Shown in pieces: positions 53,217 to 60,900 of a stretch of 64,000 bases of DNA. How positions within the stretch are numbered: the first letter of the stretch is position 1; each line of letters starts with the position of its first letter. A model generated the notes under the pieces. It ran no database searches. It was not told the DNA's origin and saw nothing but the letters and a program-made list of their open reading frames with translations. The DNA comes from an archaeon (GTDB lineage Archaea; Micrarchaeota; Micrarchaeia; Anstonellales; Bilamarchaeaceae), in NCBI GenBank assembly GCA_020053355.1, contig JAGVNI010000003.1:1-64000 (forward strand), read 5' to 3'. The position numbers and the translations under genes were made by a program.

Positions 53217-53690
53217 TCATTTTCGCCCCTTGGCTTCAAGCGCATCCGTCAGGACGCGCAAATCCCCTGCAAGCGTCTCGTCCAGGTGGTCGATTATTCT
53301 CGATTCAAGAAGAGGGGCAGCGAAGCGGAAAACTGAGGGGTCATAGGCGCAAAGGATTATCGTCGAGTCCTGATTCATTTCGCGAAGGCGTACAAGGGCC
53401 GCCTTCAATTCATCCTTGCTGAAAGAAAAATCCCGGGAACTCCGCAGGAACAGGATGTCCGCCACAGGGCAGGCTCCGGAAAAAAGAGAGGAGTATTTTA
53501 CGGCTTCCCCGACAATCCCGTGAGGCTGGAAAAGGGCGTGCTCAAGGAGGAATGCCTCTGTCTCGTAGTCGCAGTCGTCCACGAATACGGCGATTTTCTT
53601 TCCCCGCAAAGCGTTCGCGCGGCCTTCTTCAAGTACCTGTGCGAACCTGCTTTTGGCCGGCTCTGGGGGTTGGAATGTTTTCCTCCTCAT
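53217..53690 (-). CDS. receiver-like fold protein (paralog of the preceding gene)
   Basis: A 157-residue protein related to its downstream neighbour. Strand IAVFVDDCDYETEAFLLEHA carries a DDCD acidic cluster similar to the first acidic site of receiver domains; ADILFLRSSRDFSFSKDELK and TIILCAYDPSVFRFAAPLLE follow, then an IDHLDE helix. A TATA-like GTTATAAACA lies about 35 bases upstream. It is probably the first gene of the four-gene operon 53690 to 50634. Confidence 0.7.
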   Translation of the reverse strand: MRRKTFQPPEPAKSRFAQVLEEGRANALRGKKIAVFVDDCDYETEAFLLEHALFQPHGIVGEAVKYSSLFSGACPVADILFLRSSRDFSFSKDELKAALVRLREMNQDSTIILCAYDPSVFRFAAPLLESRIIDHLDETLAGDLRVLTDALEAKGRK

Positions 53691-53796
53691 CGTATCACTT
53701 TATAGAAATTGGAAAGAAATGTTTATAACGCATGCTTATTCAGACGTTTTCAGCATAGCACAGCATCTGGCGGCTGGATTGTGGCGCCGCCGGTCT

Positions 53797-53807
53797 CCCC
53801 CCCCCCC
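53797..53807. repeat. poly-C tract (11 C)
   Basis: Eleven consecutive C in the 190-base gap before the CcdA-like gene, in otherwise non-repetitive sequence. It could vary in length or be a sequencing weak spot. Confidence 0.8.
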
Positions 53808-53882
53808 AGGGCCAGATTGCGCCTGGGAGGACGTAAGCGGCGGCTCGATAGCTCAATAATCCTTGCCTAGGTAATCGCTTGC

Positions 53883-54548
53883 ATGGCAGAGCTTTCCCTG
53901 GCTGCAGCTTTCCTTGCGGGTCTTGCAGGATTTGCCTCGCCGTGCGTCCTTCCGCTCATACCTACGTACCTGTATTATCTGAGCGGAGTCACATCGAAAA
54001 ACGAAGCCGGGAGCAGGGGAAAAATCCTCGCCAATACGTTCGCTTTCGTTTTGGGCCTTGTGCTGGCGATTTCCGCATTCGGCATCCTGCTCGGCCAATT
54101 GCTCTCGCACATCACCGGCGACATGCTCGTTTTGGCAGGCAGGATGAGCGGCATCCTCATCATCCTCTTCGGGCTCTATATCCTCGGTTTCGTAAGGCTC
54201 GGCTTCCTGGATGACCGCCACGGGCTGAAACTCCCCAAGGCCGCATCAATTGCGGCCTCGTTCTTCATCGGGGCGCTGTTTGCGGTCGTGTGGACGCCGG
54301 TGATGGGGGCGTTCCTCCTTTTCGTTATAGCGCTCGCGCTCACGCAGCCTGCCGAGGCGCCAGTTCTGCTATTCGCGTATGCCTGCGGGCTCGGCCTGCC
54401 CTTCCTAATCACCGGCGCGTTCGCATCGCAGGCGGCCGCGTTCATCAAGGCCCATGGAAAGGAGATGGCGGTAATCGACCGGGCGATGGGCCTGATGGTC
54501 TTGATTATCGGCATATTATTCCTGATTGGCGGCCTTCCGGCATTATGA
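53883..54548 (+). CDS. CcdA/DsbD-like membrane protein lacking one redox Cys
   Basis: A membrane protein of the CcdA family, which passes reducing power across the membrane to extracytoplasmic thiols. In the 221-residue protein about six TM segments form two pseudo-repeats. The first half has the canonical GFASPCVLPLIPTYLYYLSG. In the second half the usual WTPCxG is VWTPVMGAFLL, so the second redox Cys is replaced by Val. Electron transfer by the normal mechanism therefore looks impossible unless another Cys serves (one is present at YACGLGLP). No thioredoxin-like partner is adjacent. Confidence 0.87.
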   Translation: MAELSLAAAFLAGLAGFASPCVLPLIPTYLYYLSGVTSKNEAGSRGKILANTFAFVLGLVLAISAFGILLGQLLSHITGDMLVLAGRMSGILIILFGLYILGFVRLGFLDDRHGLKLPKAASIAASFFIGALFAVVWTPVMGAFLLFVIALALTQPAEAPVLLFAYACGLGLPFLITGAFASQAAAFIKAHGKEMAVIDRAMGLMVLIIGILFLIGGLPAL

Positions 54549-54583
54549 TATGATTATAAACACTTTTTACCAATAAAAAAAAC

Positions 54584-55126
54584 ATGAACAGGCTGGCCCA
54601 GAATAGTTTGCGCTACCAGCGGCTGATGCGAGTCAGCGAAGCCGTGCAGGGCGCGAACACGTTCGGCCTTTTTCGGACAGGAAACAGCCTTGAGAGGTTG
54701 CAGCGCGAGCTGTCCCACTTTCCGACGCTCCCCGAAGGGATGCGTGCGAAAAGGGCGCAGCGCATAATCGGACATGCCGAGAAGGCGGAATCCCGCCTCG
54801 AAGACGAGCATGCCGACGTCTCGCTCGCCCAGCATGTGAAGGGGCGGAGCAGGAGGGGGCTTATAGTCGCGTGCGTATTGTTCGCGGCGCAGGTCGCAAC
54901 GGCGTTCGTCACGGTCTTCAAGCCGTGGCTCACCCCTGAGATAATCGACAAATACCACCCCACTACGATAGCTGGAATGGCGATATTCGCGCTCGCGATA
55001 ATTCCCGCGCGGGACTTCCTTTTCGTCTACCGCTTCGAGAAGCTGAAGGAGAAAATCGGCACGGTTCTCGAGGAAATCAAGGCGGACATGCGGAAAGAGC
55101 GGGACAAGCCGGGCGTCGGTAATTAG
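54584..55126 (+). CDS. membrane protein with two TM segments, unknown
   Basis: A 180-residue protein with a basic, helical N-terminal half (about 1-90), two membrane helices (GLIVACVLFAAQVATAFVTV and TIAGMAIFALAIIPARDFLF), and a charged C-terminal helix (EKLKEKIGTVLEEIKADMRK). The layout is like the protein at 35667 and the one at 37777, though I see no clear sequence relationship. A TATA-like GATTATAAACA lies about 27 bases upstream. Family unknown. Confidence 0.7.
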   Translation: MNRLAQNSLRYQRLMRVSEAVQGANTFGLFRTGNSLERLQRELSHFPTLPEGMRAKRAQRIIGHAEKAESRLEDEHADVSLAQHVKGRSRRGLIVACVLFAAQVATAFVTVFKPWLTPEIIDKYHPTTIAGMAIFALAIIPARDFLFVYRFEKLKEKIGTVLEEIKADMRKERDKPGVGN

Positions 55127-55150
55127 AATCTAATCGGGCAATTTTTCCTA

Positions 55151-55777
55151 ATGGCAGGAACCTTCAAGGAATTCATTGCGCGGCTTTTCAAGGCGATTAA
55201 GGATGGGGATGCGGCATTCCTTAAAACGGTTTATCTCGACTGGTTCGAATCGTCGGCAGTCATGCCGGACCGGGGCTTCGGGGATTTCATCGCAGCCGCG
55301 CTTCCGGATTTGAGACGGCTGCCGGAACTCAGGCTTGCGCGCGAGGAGGTTTTCGACGATTACTGCATAGCGCACCTGCTGAATAAGGACGGCTCTGAGA
55401 CGACGCTGACGTTCAAGAAGAAGGGGGATTCGTACGTCTTTTTCAACGAGAGGTCAGGGTTCGCGTCATTCAAGAAAGTTTATGCCCTGAACTATTCGCT
55501 CGATGGCGGGAAGCTCCGCATCCTCTTCAACGGCAAGCGGTCACCGGTTGTTCATGAAATCGGTTCCTTCGGATTCGTCACGTTCATCAACTCGGCCCTG
55601 AAGCCCGGAGCGAACGAGATTACGCTCGAACCCGCTGATGCGGGTGCGAGTGTCAAGGCATCGATAAGGGTAAGCAGCGGAACGGAAGGGGAAATCATGG
55701 AAAGCGCGCAGGGCAACGTGCTCTCCTGGGATGGAACCGTAAGCGGGCCGGTTATGCTGAAATTCAATGCGGAATGA
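55151..55777 (+). CDS. unknown soluble protein
   Basis: A 208-residue protein with two parts: an N-terminal helical part with FARLFKAIKDGDAAFLKTVYL-like features (about 1-75), and a C-terminal beta-rich part (LNKDGSETTLTFKKKGDSYV onwards) ending in an immunoglobulin-like stretch (ANEITLEPADAGASVKASIR). No signal peptide is present although the C-terminal part looks like a domain usual outside the cell. The gene overlaps the frame of the following lipoprotein ORF by a few bases. I do not recognise a family. Confidence 0.65.
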   Translation: MAGTFKEFIARLFKAIKDGDAAFLKTVYLDWFESSAVMPDRGFGDFIAAALPDLRRLPELRLAREEVFDDYCIAHLLNKDGSETTLTFKKKGDSYVFFNERSGFASFKKVYALNYSLDGGKLRILFNGKRSPVVHEIGSFGFVTFINSALKPGANEITLEPADAGASVKASIRVSSGTEGEIMESAQGNVLSWDGTVSGPVMLKFNAE

Positions 55778-55797
55778 ATGAGATTGGATTTGATGTT

Positions 55798-57189
55798 ATG
55801 AGATTGTTCGTCATCATGTGCGCAGCGCTCGTCCTTTTCGGATGTGCCGGTACCGGGGGGGCGGGCGCTGGAGGGGGAGGCAATGTAAGCACTGCCCAAG
55901 GAGTGCAAACTGCCCAGCCGCCAAACGGTGTTGCCGTGGAAACCTCGGAAACCAGCCATGCAGCAAGTCCAGGAGAACTCATACAGCCCTCGGATATCGC
56001 TTACCTTGGCGCATTCAGGCTGCCGGGAGCGTCAGGCGGCTCGAACTGGGGATACAGCGGTTATGCGGCGACGTATTATCCCGATGGCGATGACGGAGGG
56101 GGGGATGACGGGTATCCCGGCTCGCTCTTTGCGATAGGCCATGACCAGGACCAGCAGGTTTCTGAAATCAGCATACCGGTGCCGGTCATTTCGCAGGCAA
56201 AAGATGCGGATGAATTAAACAGCGCCACGACGTTGCAGGAATTCTCGGACATTACGGATGGGATGTTCGGTTATCTTGAGATTCCGCGGGCAGGGCTGGA
56301 GTACCTTCCCCCGCAGGGGCAGCAGCAAACCGGTAAACTGTATTTCTCCTGGGGCCAGCATTTCGAATTCGAGCGCATGCCCACGCATGGCTGGGCTGAG
56401 ACGGACCTGTCCGACCCCCAGACCGCAGGCGCATGGCATCTCGACGGCTATTCGACTTATACGACAGATGATTACATTTTCGCGATACCAAAACCATGGA
56501 CAGATGCGAATGCGCCAGGTCTCCTGCTGGCTACGGGAAGGTTCAGGGACGGCTTATGGTCAGGAAGGGGCCCCGCGCTCTATGCATACGCGCCATGGAC
56601 CGAGGGGAATCCGCCGGCTTCCGGAAGCACGCTTGGAAACGTGACGCCATTGCTCCTTTATGGTGTGCAGGAAACAGGAGCGATTGATATAATCAGCAAT
56701 GAATCCCAGGAGATGGACGGATTCAGCGAGTCTGATGAGTGGTCTGGCGGGGAATGGCTCACCGCCGGCAATAAGTCTGCGGTAATCTTCGTAGGAACCA
56801 AGGCGCTCGGACGGACATGGTACGGATTCTCGAACGGCGTGGAATACCCGACAAGCGGCGACCCGGGCGAGGTTTATCCCGAAGTCCCGCCATGGCCGAA
56901 CGACCAGAGGGGCTGGTGGGCTGAAGGTGTGGAAGCGAGAGTCATGTTCTACGACCCTGCGGATTTGGCGAGGGTTGCCAAAGGCGAAATGGAATCCTGG
57001 GAGCCGCAGCCGTATGCAACCATGAGCTTGGACGATTACCTATTCGACCCGGGCTATGATTATACGCGCGGGAAGATGACGCTGGTAGGCGACTCGGCGT
57101 ATGACCGGGAGAACGGCTTCCTCTACGTCTTCGAGAGGCTGGCGGACGAGGACGAGAAGAGTATCGTGCACGTTTTCAAGGTCGAATAA
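55798..57189 (+). CDS. predicted lipoprotein, unknown (propeller-like)
   Basis: A 463-residue exported protein from ATG 55798. The signal MRLFVIMCAALVLFGCAGTG ends in a lipobox (LFGC), so it is probably lipid-anchored at Cys. A Gly/Thr/Ser linker follows, then a domain rich in Trp, Tyr, Gly and Asp with recurring blade-like motifs (AYLGAFRLPGASGGSNWGYS, KLYFSWGQHFEFER, LLLATGRFRDGLW, MFYDPADLARVAKGEMESW). This suggests a beta-propeller binding carbohydrate or another surface ligand. Similar proteins occur mainly in bacteria, so horizontal origin is possible, but this was not tested. Confidence 0.7.
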   Translation: MRLFVIMCAALVLFGCAGTGGAGAGGGGNVSTAQGVQTAQPPNGVAVETSETSHAASPGELIQPSDIAYLGAFRLPGASGGSNWGYSGYAATYYPDGDDGGGDDGYPGSLFAIGHDQDQQVSEISIPVPVISQAKDADELNSATTLQEFSDITDGMFGYLEIPRAGLEYLPPQGQQQTGKLYFSWGQHFEFERMPTHGWAETDLSDPQTAGAWHLDGYSTYTTDDYIFAIPKPWTDANAPGLLLATGRFRDGLWSGRGPALYAYAPWTEGNPPASGSTLGNVTPLLLYGVQETGAIDIISNESQEMDGFSESDEWSGGEWLTAGNKSAVIFVGTKALGRTWYGFSNGVEYPTSGDPGEVYPEVPPWPNDQRGWWAEGVEARVMFYDPADLARVAKGEMESWEPQPYATMSLDDYLFDPGYDYTRGKMTLVGDSAYDRENGFLYVFERLADEDEKSIVHVFKVE

Positions 57190-57241
57190 TTAGAGAAGAA
57201 AATTGGGCTGTCGTGAAGTTCGCTTCGCTCCTTCGCTTCCT

Positions 57242-57300
57242 CCCAATAATCCATGAGGCAAAACACAAGACCTGAAACTGGGAACAAATGGATTATTGGG
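57242..57300. repeat. 13-bp inverted repeat at the tRNA-Val 3' end
   Basis: CCCAATAATCCAT (57242-57254) and ATGGATTATTGGG (57288-57300) are perfect inverted copies with a 33-base loop. The second copy includes the last bases of the tRNA-Val gene (GGG plus discriminator). It may form a trailer hairpin or terminator, or be the edge of a former insertion. Confidence 0.6.
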
Positions 57301-57447
57301 CCCGCGCGGGATCGAACCGCGAATCTCCCGCGTGTGAGGCGGACGTCTTAACCAATGACGGAGCCGGAGGCGCATGGCCTCAGGCCTTTTTCCAGGGTTT
57401 TTGGCGCAAGTTTAACCTATGCCAAAAAGCCTTTCGACTACGGGCCC
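57297..57447 (-). tRNA. tRNA-Val(CAC) with a D-arm intron
   Basis: On the minus strand the acceptor GGGCCCG (57447-57441) pairs with CGGGCCC next to discriminator A (57297). T-arm CGCGG-TTCGATC-CCGCG, variable AGATT, anticodon stem TCCGC/GCGGG with loop CTCACAC give anticodon CAC. The D-arm is interrupted after about position 15. One solution that restores a 73-base tRNA is exon 1 57447-57433, intron 57432-57355 (78 bases), exon 2 57354-57297: central helix GTCG/CGTC (3 of 4 pairs) with AAA and ATT bulges. The exact junction is uncertain because GTC is repeated at both ends. Confidence 0.85.
57355..57432 (-). other. tRNA-Val D-arm intron
   Basis: About 78 bases containing TTTTTGGC..GCCAAAAA (8-bp perfect inverted repeat), GGCC-TGA-GGCC, and GGCTTTTT..AAAAAGGCC. 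It is inserted at the same D-arm position as tRNA-Thr intron 1 and has the same T5/A5 hairpin style. Confidence 0.65.
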
Positions 57448-57491
57448 GGGTTTGTCAGATAATTACAATCCGCGCGGAAGGGAATAAAAAA

Positions 57492-57905
57492 CTACTGTTC
57501 AAGCGACGATTTCAACTGCCTTATCCTCTCGGCAATCCGGCCCTGCGATTCGCCTTCCCCGATGATTTCCACGCTTAATTCGCCACTTTCCCGCGAATTG
57601 GAAATGACTACGCAGATGTCGCCAGCGGTCTGCATGTTGATTCTTTTCTTTTGGCTTAGCATACTTGAGCTTACTGTATCCTGGTTGGTGACTTCGCGGA
57701 GAATATCCGCGATTGAATTCGAGATCGAAAGGACATACTCGCTTGTCAGACGGCCTCCGCTGTATATGCCGGATATCTCGTTCTTGTCTACTCTGCATAT
57801 GGCAGGCATATCAAAGTCGACATGGATGGCTTTATCCCTCATTAGGACCCACTTTGGGCGGACTGCTTTTCCAGAATCCGGCTGTTGGCCGCTTGTTTGC
57901 TTCAT
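57492..57905 (-). CDS. unknown protein downstream of the giant gene
   Basis: A 137-residue soluble protein. Its ATG overlaps the stop of the giant upstream gene by four bases, so the two are translationally coupled. It has a polar Gln/Ser start, then a domain with strands and helices (SEYVLSISNSIADILREVTN, ELSVEIIGEGESQGRIAERI). No domain is recognised. It may be an accessory or regulatory partner of the giant protein. Confidence 0.7.
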   Translation of the reverse strand: MKQTSGQQPDSGKAVRPKWVLMRDKAIHVDFDMPAICRVDKNEISGIYSGGRLTSEYVLSISNSIADILREVTNQDTVSSSMLSQKKRINMQTAGDICVVISNSRESGELSVEIIGEGESQGRIAERIRQLKSSLEQ

Positions 57906-60900
57906 CTGACACCCCCAACTATTTGGTTGTTTAATAATAGATTAAATAATATCGAGTCCCGGGTTGTTGCGGCATCGCCGGGGTTTAAGGTTATTGCTCC
58001 ATTGGGCCCCATCGTTGCCCTTGAATAGAATCCAGCCCGCCCGCCGATCGCTTCCAAGCTTAAGAGGGTGTTGCCTCCCCCAATCTCTACGTGGGGGAGG
58101 AATGTGAATCCCGAATTTATCGATTGGTAAAAGACATGTGCATCAACGAGTCCGGGGTATCTGATCTCAACAAGGGCTCTTAGGAAAGCTGGGATACCCT
58201 TTAATCCGCTATCTATGAACATCACGCTTTGCGGTACCACTGCCCCATTAACCATACGTATCGCACCCTGGTCAATTAGATGTTGAAGGACATTGTTACA
58301 CATGGCTTCGAAGGCGGGATTGCGATTCATTTGTGCCTGAAGCAAAGGCCGTAATTCGTTAAAAAATGCTTCTTCCACATCCATCCCGGTAACATGGATA
58401 ACGCGGGATTGGGCTTCGTCAATTATGCCTATTAATGAGTTAGCATCTATAGCTTTTGGGTAGTTGGGCCCATAGTATAATTGTTCAGTAATAGTTGTTC
58501 GTGAAACCAGCGCCCCAACTACTCGGCCGGGTGACCCGCCGCTCTGGCTGGAAAGGGCGGTATCTGCGATCATTGTTGAAAGGCCATCCCTCCACAGGTA
58601 CACCCTTGTAACATCCGAGCCACTTAAAGTGACAATGTTTCTTACGGCTTCAGCGAAATTGATTTCCATTTGGATCGTATTGGCCATGGTGGCGGTCCGG
58701 GATACTGAACCGGCAATTTTAGGCAAATCCTGCAGAAGCCAGTCCGAGACGTTTATCGTAGGGATTCCGAGCGATTCAGACAAACGGTTTGCAATAAGCT
58801 GGAGCTGCGCATTCGAAAGCGGCCGGTTTATGGATGCAACTGTCCGGTAGAAGTCCTCGATATTGCTGACCGTGATTGTTGCGCGGTTGGGTAATATGGC
58901 AGCAATTGCGGCATCCACTTCGGGTGGAAGCGCTTCGATGTGAGCGCGGAAATCAGCAAACGATGTGAAAGCCGTCTGGTTGCGGAACTCTGCTTCGAGC
59001 AGATGCGTATAGAGGTTGTTGCCATACTCAGTGCTGAATGCCTGCAAGCGCGATATATACACATCAATTGCGGCACTCCGGCCAGCAACCACGGCAGTTC
59101 TATCGATCCCGCCGCTCGCATCAGTTACCACACGCATCCATTGCCCTGTGGGCAGGTATTCGAAAACCTCATTTGGCCTCCGTCCGGGGAAACGGAGAGC
59201 TTCGCCGGAGCGGGTTATCACCATTGAAGAGCGCTCGAACACCACAATCGCCGAGCGGTTAAACCTAAGAATGGATTCCATTGCCGCATTTTCAGTGGCT
59301 GTGAGCGCGCGGAAGCGGCTGACGGCATAGAGCCTGAGCGCTGCAGTTTGCAGAGTATTAAGCTCATTAGCCAGTAAAATACCACCGGCACTTAGACGTG
59401 ATAAAGCTGATTCGATGGAAGCGACATCTCTTGCCGGAGCCATCACCATGAATTCAGTATAAGCCGTAAGCGCAGAAGCCTCGGATGGACTCAGCCTTCC
59501 GCCTGCGAGCATGAAATCCCTGAGGCGCTGTGCCGAAGCGTTGACTTCGGCAACATACTCGGCCGTAACCAAAGGCAGTTCAGCCGAAGCAGCCCAGCCC
59601 ATCGTTGGGACGCATCCTTCGAGGTATATGGCATCGCGCGCGATGGCAGCACTGCTTAGGCGGGATGCTGATTCCATTGCGCTGTTTTCAGCGGCTGAGA
59701 GCGCGCGGAAGCGGCCAAGCACCTGCAACCTGGAACCTGCAGCCTGCAATCCGGCAACAACTTCCGGTGCCAGCGCCTCGCCCGCATTTACCCGCGATAG
59801 CGCGGATTCTATGGTGGCAAGATCCCTTGCAGGGGCGCTGACCATGAAATCTGAAAATGCGGAAAGCGCTGAAGCTTGGGTGGGGCTAAGCCGTCCGCCT
59901 GCACGAACGAAATCTGAAAGGCGCTGCGCTGAAGAATTGATTTCTGCCGCGGCCCCGGGGCTCAGTAATGACAAATCGCCAGACATATTCCGTCCGATGG
60001 CCGCTACACCCTCTTCGATGATGGCGGCATCGCGGGATATTGACGCGCTTGTAGCGGCAGGGCCAAGGCGGCTTAGCGCCTGCCATCGGGCAATCCCCTG
60101 GCGGGTAATCAATCCACCGCCGCTGAACATAAGGACGCTAAGGCCGACATTGAATAACCCCCAGCCGACTTCCCCCTGGTCAATCAGCCTGATGCCGTTA
60201 TAGCCGCCATATGCACCGTAACCGGCCATACCGATACCGGCGATTATGTCCATGCTTTGCCCGATTCGCGCAAGCAGGAACAGGTCTCGGCTGAGGGCCC
60301 ATGCCCGCGTCGCTTGCCCCGCTATCGGAAGGACCATCGTTGCGTTGATGCCGATTTGCAGCATCATGTTGCCGAAGGCATCGTTGATTTGCTCTGGTGT
60401 CGATTCAGGATCGTTGCGGATGCGGATATAATCGGATATGGCAAATGACATTGACGGGATTCCTGCGCCAAGCCCAACGCCAAGGCTGATTATCCCGACA
60501 GTTCCCCAGAAACTTTGCCCTGCCGTAAATGGCGCGGCAACCAGCCCGCCAAGTATCGCGCCTCCGATGATTAATACCTGACGCCGCTCCGCTGCTTCGA
60601 TCTCCCCCTGCCGCGCCCTCTCCATTTCAGCAACTGCTGATGCGATTTGCCTGGCGAATGGATGCAGTTGCAATGATAAATCCGGAAGCATGGTCATGAG
60701 CGAAACCGGGGTGCTTGCTATTGACCCGGCATTGCGCATCATGCATTCGTTCGCATCCTGTATCAGCGGATCAGTAAAATGCACGGCCATCCTGCCGTTC
60801 TCTTCCCGTATTTCGAAGGAGCCCGGACGAAGGTTGACCCGGATTAGTTCCGCATCGTCCCTGATATCGGATGAGATTGTGGGCATGCTTTCGGCGCGCA

